The notes beneath the pieces were generated by a model. The model searched no databases. It saw only the letters and a list, made by a program, of their open reading frames with translations, and was not told the origin of the DNA. A stretch of 64,000 nucleotides of DNA from Sansalvadorimonas sp965243775 (GTDB taxonomy: Bacteria; Pseudomonadota; Gammaproteobacteria; Pseudomonadales; Endozoicomonadaceae): positions 1-64,000 of the forward strand of contig CBDEWF010000043.1 of the NCBI GenBank assembly GCA_965243775.1, given 5' to 3'. The position numbers and the translations under genes are program-made. Shown piece by piece: positions 35,809 through 44,103 of this stretch (position 1 is the stretch's first letter; each line of letters opens with the position of its first letter).

Positions 35809-35909
35809 TTTCTGAGCCTATCCATAAGCGAACCTGCGGCAAATACTAACTCAGGACTGACAAGGCTTGAAACCTGTTTTGCTTTATTTGAGTAGATTGC
35901 AAGCCTTAG

Positions 35910-36068
35910 AGCCTGTTCATAATCTTATCGCAGGCTACAAATGCCAAATAAAAGCTCCTGTTCCTCCGCTTTTGCTCGTTACATAGCACCACTATGCGCC
36001 TCGCAAAACCAAAGAAACAGAAACTTTTCTCGTCATTTTCGCTATCTGCGAAAGATTATGAACAGGCT
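35910..36068. mobile_element. 159-bp MITE with 5-bp target duplication
   Basis: The ends are inverted copies of AGCCTGTTCATAATCTT, continuing with (A/T)CGCAG and one indel. Flanks show the direct repeat CTTAG on both sides (35905-35909 and 36069-36073). It has no transposase gene; a 60-codon plus-strand frame crossing it looks accidental. It lies 20 bases beyond the stop codon of the lipase gene. The ends differ from those of the MITE at 19.5 kb, so this is a second family. Confidence 0.82.
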
Positions 36069-36088
36069 CTTAGAAGAAAGAAGACTGG

Positions 36089-37312
36089 TTATTGAGTACT
36101 CTCACCGGGATCGGTCAGCTGAGCTTTAACCGCTTTATATACATGCTTGTGGGAGAACATATGCCTCCCAAAAACCGGATCACTATACAGTCGACGTTGC
36201 CCCTCGAGAGTAATCCGGGTGCCCAGATTTGTTGCAGAAAACTTTGAACTGTACATTTTTAACCCCAGAGGGTTGCTAACAGGGTCTCCCTTTACCATAA
36301 CCTGAGTAATATTCTCCTTTATCCAGTCAGGGTCCAGTCTCTGGTGAGCAAGTTTTACCAGAGCGGCTTTCCCCAGTGCTGCAGCACTGAAACAGTTGGC
36401 TGGTATCTTATGGGTGACTCCAGCAAACTGTGCCATCGCTCCACCAAGGGAGTGTCCGGTCACACTGACCAACCCCTGACCATGGGGATCAAACTGATCT
36501 ATAACCACTTGAGCTATTTCTGCAGCCTGCTCATAACATTCAGGGATAGAGGTTCCCAGGAAGTTGGCGGCATCAGCAAGCGTCTGGCGTAACAGGAGTT
36601 TCTTGTCATCGGGAAATGGGAGTTTCTGACCTGATGTGGTACCACCAAAAACCAGCTTCACCTGTCCTGTTTTTTTATCTTTGAACAGGGTTGCGACAAA
36701 GCCTGTTTTTGTATCATAGATAAGGCCTTTCTTGTGTTTCAGGCGGCCGGAAAAATGAGGGTTCTCATTGAGTTTGCTGACAAACTCAGACAACTCTGTT
36801 GAGTCCTCACTATCTGTTATCTGAGCAAAGGTTATAGAGTTTGCCAACTTGCCACCATCAACATTATGGGCTTTGGCAATTTCTTGATCGTTATGCTTGT
36901 ATGGATACTGGCACAGGGCGGAATCAATGCAGAGCTGTTTCGCCTGCAATGGATCTTCTGGTAGTGTTTTCTGCTTTTGCCAAAGAGTGCTGCGATCAAT
37001 ACGCCGAAATTCAGCTACGGCTGAGGAGGGGGATTCAGACCTTCCAATTATTTTTTTAATAATGAAAGTGAATCCTCTGACCCCCCTGGAAGATAAAAAA
37101 CGATCAACCTTTACTGAGAACTGTTTAGGCAACTGCCCCATCTTGATAGTGGGCTTTGAATCCTGATGAGGAAGCATGCTGATTTTACGCCCGGCCATAG
37201 TCCCTTTCACATCAGTTTTTTTGGTCTCACTATCACTATCACTGACGGTACCAGGGTTGATAGCTGTATGACTTCCCAGCTTCTGAGGACTTTTGGGAAT
37301 CTGGTGTGACAT
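36089..37312 (-). CDS. Class 3 lipase-like alpha/beta hydrolase
   Basis: A 407-residue protein from the ATG at 37312 (an in-frame ATG lies 15 bases upstream). The first about 100 residues are polar and probably disordered. The hydrolase core contains LVSVTGHSLGGAMAQFAG, the nucleophile elbow with S288 (GHSLG), then VMVKGDPVSNPLG with the likely catalytic aspartate, and FSHKHVYKA with the likely histidine. The order Ser-Asp-His and 'GDPV' match class 3 lipases (Mbeg1-like, DUF2974). No signal peptide is seen, unlike most secreted lipases. An injected effector is possible. Substrate unknown. Confidence 0.78.
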   Translation of the reverse strand: MSHQIPKSPQKLGSHTAINPGTVSDSDSETKKTDVKGTMAGRKISMLPHQDSKPTIKMGQLPKQFSVKVDRFLSSRGVRGFTFIIKKIIGRSESPSSAVAEFRRIDRSTLWQKQKTLPEDPLQAKQLCIDSALCQYPYKHNDQEIAKAHNVDGGKLANSITFAQITDSEDSTELSEFVSKLNENPHFSGRLKHKKGLIYDTKTGFVATLFKDKKTGQVKLVFGGTTSGQKLPFPDDKKLLLRQTLADAANFLGTSIPECYEQAAEIAQVVIDQFDPHGQGLVSVTGHSLGGAMAQFAGVTHKIPANCFSAAALGKAALVKLAHQRLDPDWIKENITQVMVKGDPVSNPLGLKMYSSKFSATNLGTRITLEGQRRLYSDPVFGRHMFSHKHVYKAVKAQLTDPGESTQ

Positions 37313-37420
37313 AATTATTCCATCCATGGAAAAACTACTTATCTACTCAGAATAGAATATTCGCTTAACTGATTTTGTCGGCGTTTATTGAGAACACCCC
37401 GCTAGGAGCCAAAGGCTGTT

Positions 37421-38341
37421 TTAGCCTGTAACCAGCTCTTTATTCTTGAGGGATGCCTGTTTGTTCTCCCTGTGGGTAATAAACAGGGTTGCACCAATAA
37501 TCAAAGCCGCTCCCAGCCACAGTTTCCCAGGGGGCACTGTTCCCATTACCAGGAAACCAATAAGCACATTTAACGGCAGCTTGGCCAGGTCAAAGGGCTG
37601 GATAAATGCCGCCTCTGCGTTTTGGTAAGCTTTAGTCAGAGCCAGCTGGGCCAGCCCGGTCAGTGCACCTGCCAGAAGCAGTAGAGGCCACATATCAGTG
37701 TCCGGCAGAGTCAGAACCGGAATAGAGATAAACAGGTTAAATGGCAGGGTCAGGGCGAAGAGATAGAACACCAGAGTTGTTGGACTTTCTGTTTTGCACT
37801 GGGCCTTGGTCATCAGTGAATAAGCGGCCCAGAACAGGGCGGCGGAAACCGGTAGCAGGGCTGACAGGTGGAAAGAGTCACTCCAGGGTTCGAGGATAAT
37901 CATGGCCCCGATAAATCCGATAACCGTTGCCATCCAGCGGGTCAGGGTGATCTGTTCACGCAGGAACAGGGCTGAACCGATTACGACAAACAGTGGAGAA
38001 GTCATTAACAGTGCAATGGCCTGCCAGATAGGAACCGGCCAGGCCATTGCCCAGAGCCAGAACTGGACGCCGGTGACCGCTGTGGCAACCCGGATAATAT
38101 GGAGGGTCAGGTGATTTGTTTTCAAGCTGGCCCGGAAACCCTGGCGGGCCATCCAGGGCAGCAGTACCACAGTCGCAATACCGTACTGATAGAGAGCTAC
38201 ATTGGCAGATTCAAAGCCCTGCTTAAAGCTAACCCATTGGACAGTACTGTTGACGATGGCAAAGGCCAGGCCGCTGGCCAGCATCCAGAAAGCTCCCAGC
38301 AAAGGGGAGTGAAAAGAACCATTCTTTGTAGATTGAGACAC
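37421..38341 (-). CDS. ribN: EamA/DMT transporter, riboflavin importer RibN type
   Basis: A 306-residue membrane protein with ten hydrophobic helices in two EamA repeats (for example LGAFWMLASGLAFAIVNSTV and LLPVSAALFWAAYSLMTKAQ). It starts with GTG at 38341 after a CAGGAG ribosome site. On its own it would be an unassigned drug/metabolite transporter, but an FMN riboswitch lies directly upstream in the same direction. FMN-riboswitch-controlled EamA proteins in Rhizobium and Vibrio have been shown to import riboflavin (RibN). Riboflavin uptake is therefore the best call, based on context and family together. No other rib gene is in the window. Confidence 0.82.
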   Translation of the reverse strand: MSQSTKNGSFHSPLLGAFWMLASGLAFAIVNSTVQWVSFKQGFESANVALYQYGIATVVLLPWMARQGFRASLKTNHLTLHIIRVATAVTGVQFWLWAMAWPVPIWQAIALLMTSPLFVVIGSALFLREQITLTRWMATVIGFIGAMIILEPWSDSFHLSALLPVSAALFWAAYSLMTKAQCKTESPTTLVFYLFALTLPFNLFISIPVLTLPDTDMWPLLLLAGALTGLAQLALTKAYQNAEAAFIQPFDLAKLPLNVLIGFLVMGTVPPGKLWLGAALIIGATLFITHRENKQASLKNKELVTG

Positions 38342-38481
38342 GACAGAAACTCCTGCTTATCGTGTCAGGACAGATCATCGGCAGCGGTTTGGGCGGTTGG
38401 TCAGGTGTACAATCAATAAATCCCTGACCATAGGTCCAGCCCGGTGCACATAAGATGTTGCACCGGGAAAGGCGGCCGTTT

Positions 38482-38640
38482 TCTCTTCCATCCGGACTCT
38501 AACCGTCGGCTCTGGAATCTCACCAGATCTGCTGTCCCCTAACACAAATCGTGTCGGGCGCTCGCGGGCTTGCGGGTACATCTATCTCATAATGTACGTG
38601 CTCACCGCCGGTAGGGAATTTCACCCTGTCCTGAGAACAT
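38482..38640 (-). promoter_or_regulatory. FMN riboswitch (RFN element)
   Basis: The minus strand contains the conserved RFN blocks in order: AGGGTGAAATTCCCTACCGG, CGGTGAGC, AGCCCGCGAGCG, GACAGCAGATCTGGTGAGAT, TCCAGAGCCGACGGTTAGAG and TCCGGATGGAAGAGAA. A stable hairpin follows at 38440-38468 (CCCGGTGCA paired with TGCACCGGG), without a clear T-run. A second pairing (GGTCAG with CTGACC, 38398-38433) lies between it and the start codon. Those would be the expression platform. FMN binding should switch the ribN transporter off. Confidence 0.96.
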
Positions 38641-38857
38641 TTTGCCAACTGTTTCAGTGCTGTTTGGGTCGTTTGCTATTTATTTATAGTCAAACAGATT
38701 TAGCCTGAAACGAACATTTGGAATTGTATGGTAAAAAGGCTGAAAACAACAAGTTGCTTATTGTTGCAGCCATACCTTTTGGGCTTGCTGTTTTCTGGCC
38801 GTGTCTGGACCTGTTCTATCTGTAGTCACTGAGATCTAATCTATACACAGCAGCAAC

Positions 38858-39802
38858 CTATGGGATTTTCGATAGAGCTTCGTGCTTCATTAGTACTTTC
38901 AACGTCAGCGGTTGAGAAAGCTCCTTCATATATTGTGTGACATCCTTGCACCACTGCTTATATTTGGTTGTTTCTCTGTTAATCTCTAGGCATTTGCTAC
39001 AGTCGTCGAGTGGTTTTATGTCAGCATAAGAGATATCTTTATCATAGTAGGTACTATAAACGTCACGATGTTCAGACGCATGGTGATTACCCATTTCAAA
39101 CAAATCGATACCAGTAGGGGTTTTTCCCTCGAATAGGGGAGCTGGCTCATTAAACTTTATAAAGGTCGAATTCGCAATCTGTTGATTTTCGTCGTTAATC
39201 AACTGCAATTCTACTTGTAATTCAGAAAGCAACTCTTTAGATGGCTTCGAAGGAAATTCTCCCTCTAAATGTATGATCTTTTTGCTAGGAATAGGGCAGT
39301 CTTCAGGTTTTACTTCTTCTAAAAAAATAATAGGTTTAAATATTTTTGTATCAGTTTGTGAGGTTCTTATACGTGCAACCGGAAATAATTTAAATTCGCC
39401 ATCGTCATCGCTATGCCAGCGCAGACAGACCTGAATAACACCATCTTGTTTGAGAGAAAATTCATACCAAGGTGATGTACCATTTTTCTTTTGTAAATCA
39501 TCATGTGTTAATGTGCAAGTAAACTTGGGAGGTGCATCGTATCGCGCTTTTTTTGGACCTGAAGGTAACAACCTTGTTAAGGTAGTTGAGGTATCTTCAT
39601 CTAAAACTCTTGCAGAACACAAAGAAGTTTGACTCTCTTGTTCGGATAGAGTATCAATCCGGGTATTTATATTTTGTGTTCTGGTTGGGGATTCTCGCTT
39701 TACACTGTACGCCGCAAATTGTGCTGACCCTTGGCTTTCCTCGGGGATACCCAGTTGGGCAACAAGCTTATGTGTATTTGAAGTGATTTTATTTCCTTCC
39801 AT
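38858..39802 (-). CDS. Hypothetical soluble protein
   Basis: I do not recognise this 314-residue protein. It starts at the ATG at 39802 with GGAAAC upstream. The first 90 residues are Ser/Thr/Gln-rich and probably disordered (SEQESQTSLCSARVLDED, then a basic patch PSGPKKARYDAPP). Residues about 95-230 look like a beta-rich domain (KFTCTLTHDDL, YEFSLKQDGVIQVCLRWHSD, FKLFPVARIRTS). The C-terminal part is helical with several Cys (DDCSKCLEINRETTKYKQWC). No signal peptide, membrane helix or known motif. The AT-rich base use and position between ribN and the arsenate genes resemble the other effector-like genes. Function open. Confidence 0.55.
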   Translation of the reverse strand: MEGNKITSNTHKLVAQLGIPEESQGSAQFAAYSVKRESPTRTQNINTRIDTLSEQESQTSLCSARVLDEDTSTTLTRLLPSGPKKARYDAPPKFTCTLTHDDLQKKNGTSPWYEFSLKQDGVIQVCLRWHSDDDGEFKLFPVARIRTSQTDTKIFKPIIFLEEVKPEDCPIPSKKIIHLEGEFPSKPSKELLSELQVELQLINDENQQIANSTFIKFNEPAPLFEGKTPTGIDLFEMGNHHASEHRDVYSTYYDKDISYADIKPLDDCSKCLEINRETTKYKQWCKDVTQYMKELSQPLTLKVLMKHEALSKIP

Positions 39803-39836
39803 AATTGTTTCCTTCTTTTAAGATTCTGACATATTC

Positions 39837-39850
39837 ATATCCATGGATAT
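39837..39850. promoter_or_regulatory. Palindrome upstream of GAPDH-arsJ
   Basis: ATATCCATGGATAT is a perfect 14-bp palindrome in an AT-rich context (CATATTCATATCC...), 185 bases before the GAPDH gene. AT-rich dyads with ATA/TAT arms are typical of ArsR-type operators, so it is a candidate site. No arsR gene is in the window. Confidence 0.3.
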
Positions 39851-40034
39851 ATTGACAAGGCAGTGAAGTATAATTTCATAACAGGTTAGTGATGCTGACT
39901 TGATTGTTAAAGCTGGAAGCCAATGTTGGGTAACTTAATCAGGCATAGGTAAAAGTGTGCAATCTAACCCGTGGACTGATGCTCGATGGACTGAGGATCA
40001 TTGGTTTGTTAAAGCTATCTGAAGAGTAACTGTT

Positions 40035-41045
40035 ATGACTGTTAAAATCGGTATTAACGGCTTTGGTCGTATGGGACGTCTGACACTACGTGCTGCATGG
40101 GACTGGCCGGAAATTGAGATCGTTCATATTAACGATCCTGCTGGTGATGCGGCTTCCCTTGCCCACCTTCTGACATTCGATTCAGTTCATGGTCGCTGGC
40201 ACCACGAAGCAACCGGAGAAAATGAACAGATCACCATTGGTGACAGCACCATTACCACCAGCCGCAATAAAACGATTAGTGAAATTGACTGGTCTGGCTG
40301 TGATCTGGTTATCGAAGCATCCGGTGTTATGAAATCCAAAGCCCTACTGCAGGCCTATATTGACCAAGGTGTTAAACGGGTTGTGGTAACTGCTCCAGTG
40401 AAGGAAGAAGGTGTTCTTAATATTGTGATGGGTGTGAATGATCATCTGTATAACGCTGATGAGCATCCTGTTGTGACAGCTGCTTCCTGCACCACTAACT
40501 GTCTGGCACCAGTGGTTAAAGTGATTCATGAAAAACTGGGTATTCGCCATGGCAGTATGACCACCATTCACGATATAACCAATACCCAGACCATTTTGGA
40601 TGCGCCACATAAAGATCTGCGCCGTGCCCGTGCCTGTGGTATGAGCCTGATTCCAACCACGACCGGTTCGGCAACAGCGATTACTCATATTTTTCCTGAA
40701 CTGAAAGGCCGGCTGAATGGTCATGCGGTTCGTGTTCCACTGGCCAATGCTTCTCTGACCGACTGTGTTTTCGAAGTGGAAAAGGAAACCACAGCAGAAG
40801 AGGTCAATGCTCTGCTGAAGGAAGCGGCTGAGGGTGAACTGAAAGACATTCTCGGCTATGAAGAGCGCCCACTGGTTTCTATTGATTACAAAACTGATCC
40901 CCGTTCCAGTGTTGTTGATGCCCTGTCCACCATGATTATCAATGGTACTCAGGTGAAACTGTATGTGTGGTACGACAATGAGTGGGGCTATGCCAACCGT
41001 ACCGCCGAGCTGGCTTTGAAAGTCGGTTTATCAGATAAGCAGTAA
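40035..41045 (+). CDS. ArsJ-associated glyceraldehyde-3-phosphate dehydrogenase
   Basis: A 336-residue GAPDH. NAD motif KIGINGFGRMGRLTLRAAWD; active site ASCTTNCLAPVVKVIHEKLG; IHDITNTQ, where housekeeping GAPDH has a related IHAYTNDQ-like loop; C-terminus YVWYDNEWGYANRTAEL. It is directly followed by arsJ. In this pair GAPDH joins arsenate to glyceraldehyde-3-phosphate to make 1-arseno-3-phosphoglycerate, which ArsJ exports and which then breaks down outside. The arrangement gives arsenate resistance without reduction to arsenite. The gap to arsJ is 25 bases, so one operon. Confidence 0.92.
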   Translation: MTVKIGINGFGRMGRLTLRAAWDWPEIEIVHINDPAGDAASLAHLLTFDSVHGRWHHEATGENEQITIGDSTITTSRNKTISEIDWSGCDLVIEASGVMKSKALLQAYIDQGVKRVVVTAPVKEEGVLNIVMGVNDHLYNADEHPVVTAASCTTNCLAPVVKVIHEKLGIRHGSMTTIHDITNTQTILDAPHKDLRRARACGMSLIPTTTGSATAITHIFPELKGRLNGHAVRVPLANASLTDCVFEVEKETTAEEVNALLKEAAEGELKDILGYEERPLVSIDYKTDPRSSVVDALSTMIINGTQVKLYVWYDNEWGYANRTAELALKVGLSDKQ

Positions 41046-41070
41046 ATAACAGGAAGCAGGAACGCAAGTT

Positions 41071-42312
41071 ATGAGTGGGCTGATGAAAGATGGGGTGAAG
41101 AGCCTGACACCGGATATCCGTCAATATCTGATTGTGACGGGAAACTACTGGGCGTTTACCCTGACCGATGGTGCCCTGCGCATGCTGGTGGTGCTGCACT
41201 TCCATCATCTGGGTTACAGTCCGCTGGAAGTTGCGTTCCTGTTCCTTTTCTATGAATTCTTCGGTGTTGTGACCAACCTGCTTGGTGGTTGGTTAGGTGC
41301 CCGAATAGGCCTGAATAGAACGATGAGCATTGGTCTGTTTCTGCAGATTATTGCTTTGCTGATGCTGACTGTGCCGGCAGCCATGCTGACGGTTCCCTGG
41401 GTTATGGCTGCCCAGGCACTTTCGGGTATAGCCAAAGATCTTAACAAGATGAGTGCAAAAAGCTCTATCAAAACTCTGGTTAAAAGCGGGGCGGAAGGAA
41501 AGCTCTATAAATGGGTAGCCATTCTCACCGGATCGAAGAATGCCCTGAAGGGTGTAGGTTTCTTTCTCGGTGGTTTTCTGTTGGCAGCTCTAGGGTTTTC
41601 TGGTGCGGTTCTGGTAATGGCAGTTGTTCTGATGGCTGTCTGGCTGTTCAGCCTGTTTGCTCTCAAGCAGGATCTGGGTAAGGCAAAAAACAAACCCAAG
41701 TTTAACGAGATTTTCTCCAAGAGTTCTGCGATAAACCGCCTGTCTGCCGCTCGACTTTTTCTATTTGGAGCCCGGGATGTCTGGTTTGTTGTCGCTCTGC
41801 CAATCTTCCTGGGAGATACCTTTGGTTGGAATACCAGTGAGGTGGGTGGTTTTATGGCTCTCTGGGTGATCGGTTATGGTTTTGTTCAGGCCTACGCCCC
41901 GAAGTTTACCGGGCACGAATCAGGCAAAATGCCTGATGGTTTTTCTGCCATGTGGTGGGCAGCGGTTCTTGCTGTAATTCCGGTGTTGATTGCACTCGGC
42001 CTGTTTTATGTACCGGAAGAGAACGGTGTTTTCATTCAGTCGATTATTGTCGGAGGGCTGCTGATTTTTGGTGGCCTGTTCGCTATTAATTCTTCACTTC
42101 ACAGTTACCTGATTGTCAGTTATGCACAGGAAGATGGTGTGTCTCTGGATGTTGGCTTCTACTATATGGCCAATGCGATGGGGCGCCTGATCGGAACTAT
42201 TCTTTCTGGTTATGTGTTTCAGGTTGCGGGGTTGTCTGCCTGTCTTTGGATATCTGCACTGTTTGTATTTTTGTCTTCTGTTATTTCGTACTTTTTGCCT
42301 CGGCATTTGTGA
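41071..42312 (+). CDS. arsJ: Organoarsenical efflux MFS transporter ArsJ
   Basis: A 413-residue major-facilitator protein with about 11-12 membrane helices. It begins SLTPDIRQYLIVTGNYWAFT and continues TDGALRMLVVLHFHHLGYSP, a highly conserved ArsJ N-terminus, and has EFFGVVTNLLGGWLGARIGL and LSGIAKDLNKMSAKSSIKTL. The pairing with the GAPDH gene upstream confirms the role: export of 1-arseno-3-phosphoglycerate. The ribosome site AGGAA is well placed. No other ars genes are visible. Confidence 0.94.
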   Translation: MSGLMKDGVKSLTPDIRQYLIVTGNYWAFTLTDGALRMLVVLHFHHLGYSPLEVAFLFLFYEFFGVVTNLLGGWLGARIGLNRTMSIGLFLQIIALLMLTVPAAMLTVPWVMAAQALSGIAKDLNKMSAKSSIKTLVKSGAEGKLYKWVAILTGSKNALKGVGFFLGGFLLAALGFSGAVLVMAVVLMAVWLFSLFALKQDLGKAKNKPKFNEIFSKSSAINRLSAARLFLFGARDVWFVVALPIFLGDTFGWNTSEVGGFMALWVIGYGFVQAYAPKFTGHESGKMPDGFSAMWWAAVLAVIPVLIALGLFYVPEENGVFIQSIIVGGLLIFGGLFAINSSLHSYLIVSYAQEDGVSLDVGFYYMANAMGRLIGTILSGYVFQVAGLSACLWISALFVFLSSVISYFLPRHL

Positions 42313-42491
42313 CTCGAACCTTTAGACAGACGGGTTGGCTGTTTGCGTGTAATTAATAAGAAAAAGGTCAATCATCCTTGCTGGATTACTATGAAAAAAG
42401 CATTGCACCTAAAAGAAAGTTCTCGAAATGCCATGGTGTCTACAATATGCAGGTGCGAATCTATCGGTCATATTCATAAGAATAAAAAGCT

Positions 42492-43730
42492 ATGCCCATG
42501 ACTAACCCCAGGTATGATCTTGTCGTATTTGGCGCAACCAGCTTTGTTGGCCAGATTCTCACCGGGTATCTTGTTCAGCATCTTTCCACAGTATCGGAGA
42601 GTGTCAGTTGGGCCATGGCCGGGCGTTCTGAGCCCAAACTGAAGCAGGTACAGGCTTCAATCTCCGGGGCAGAAAATATCCCTCTGATTATTGCTGAAGC
42701 TGGTGATGAGGCGGCTTTACAAGCCATGTGCGAACAGACCCGGGTTGTGATTTCCACTGTTGGCCCTTACGCACTCTATGGCGAACTTCTGGTAAAAACC
42801 TGTGTGGAGACAGGAACTGACTACTGCGATCTGGCCGGTGAACTGCAGTGGATCAGGCAGATGATTACCAGATACGGTAAAGCTGCCAGACACTCCGGTG
42901 CCAGAATTGTTCACAGCTGCGGATTTGACTCTATTCCCTTCGATCTGGGGGTGGCCTTTCTTCAGAAGAAAGCCCGGGAAAAATGGGATATGCCCTGTAC
43001 ATCTATCAAGATGCGGGTCAAGGCGGCCAAGGGGGGAGTCTCTGGTGGCACCGTAGCCAGTATTTTGAACGTGGCCAGAGAGGCACTGTCTGATTCTGCC
43101 CTGCGCAGGGAGCTGACTGATCCCTACTCTCTGTGCCCACCCGATCATGGGTTCACTATCCGTCAGGCCAGTCAGAAGACAGCTGTCTTTGATGATGATT
43201 TTAAGTCCTGGACAGCCCCCTTCGTGATGGAGGCGTTAAATACCCGTGTGGTTCACAGAACCAATGCTCTGCTTGGCCATGCCTACGGTGACTTTTTTCT
43301 TTATGACGAAGCTGTTCTGACCGGGGCAGGTTTGAAAGGCAGATTAACTGCCAGCAAGATTGTCACTGCACTGGCGGTTTTCTTTGCCGGAGCTACTGTC
43401 CCTCCAAGCCGGTGGGTTATGCAGAAGTTTATTCTACCTAGACCCGGCGAAGGCCCCTCTCCCAAGGTTCAGCAGAATGGTTTCTTTGATCTTCGGTTTG
43501 TTGGCTGGACCATTGATGGCAAGGAGATTCGTACAAAGGTGACTGGGGACCATGATCCCGGGTATGGATCGACAGCCAAAATGCTGGGGCAGGCTGGAAT
43601 TAGTCTGGCATTTGATATCAGCAAAGAAGAGAAAGCTGGCGGGTTCTGGACTACGGCCACTGTCTTTGATGATCGCATGTTAAACCGTTTAATGGATTAT
43701 GCCGGGCTTGGTTTTGAGGTGACGGCATAG
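42492..43730 (+). CDS. Saccharopine dehydrogenase-like oxidoreductase
   Basis: A 412-residue cytoplasmic NAD(P)-binding protein. The Rossmann start is YDLVVFGATSFVGQILTGYL (G.T.F.G pattern) and VVISTVGPYALYGELLVKTC with DYCDLAGE follows. HSCGFDSIPFDLGVAFLQKK is a strong signature of the family that includes trans-acting enoyl reductases and eukaryotic SCCPDH. C-terminal segment PRPGEGPSPKVQQNGFF and MLGQAGISLAFDI are also conserved. It may act in polyketide or lipid reduction, but no synthase is nearby. An in-frame ATG at 42498 is an alternative start. Confidence 0.85.
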   Translation: MPMTNPRYDLVVFGATSFVGQILTGYLVQHLSTVSESVSWAMAGRSEPKLKQVQASISGAENIPLIIAEAGDEAALQAMCEQTRVVISTVGPYALYGELLVKTCVETGTDYCDLAGELQWIRQMITRYGKAARHSGARIVHSCGFDSIPFDLGVAFLQKKAREKWDMPCTSIKMRVKAAKGGVSGGTVASILNVAREALSDSALRRELTDPYSLCPPDHGFTIRQASQKTAVFDDDFKSWTAPFVMEALNTRVVHRTNALLGHAYGDFFLYDEAVLTGAGLKGRLTASKIVTALAVFFAGATVPPSRWVMQKFILPRPGEGPSPKVQQNGFFDLRFVGWTIDGKEIRTKVTGDHDPGYGSTAKMLGQAGISLAFDISKEEKAGGFWTTATVFDDRMLNRLMDYAGLGFEVTA

Positions 43731-44103
43731 TTCTAAGTGGTTGACATTTGAAACCGAAGCATCCTTGGTTGTTATCAGCTTTTTCTTGTTCTTGATTGGG
43801 CTTCTTTAAATTTTTTTAATTGTTCATGTTGCCGGTTGTTATTTTCATGTATTTCTATTTTTGGGTGTTTTTTTTATTCCCCGAAAAATGTGATCTATGC
43901 AGTCAGTAGAATTATTTGTAGTAATAACAGTGTTTGGTGATATCTCTTGCTAACTGCTGGCCGCTGATCGTATATTTCTGAAATAGGTTGTTTTGCTGGA
44001 GCGTTGTTAAGAAGTAAATCTGGGTAAAACCCGCCTGCTACTACAGTCACTATGGGTTTGGCAGGCGTACAATCAATAAAAAATAATAAATGAGACTTTG
44101 TTG
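43731..44103. other. Intergenic region, no gene seen
   Basis: No gene is supported. The segment 43780-43890 is strongly T-rich on the plus strand. The amidase promoter should be in the right half. Confidence 0.35.

Noticed and set aside
35941..36129. 62-codon plus-strand frame in the MITE
   Set aside because: It crosses the element boundary into the antisense of the lipase gene and has no ribosome site.
38393..44085. Shared short string GTACAATCAATAAA near 38405 and near 44069
   Set aside because: About 18 similar bases without inverted ends or target duplications; chance or a tiny relic, not enough to call a repeat family.
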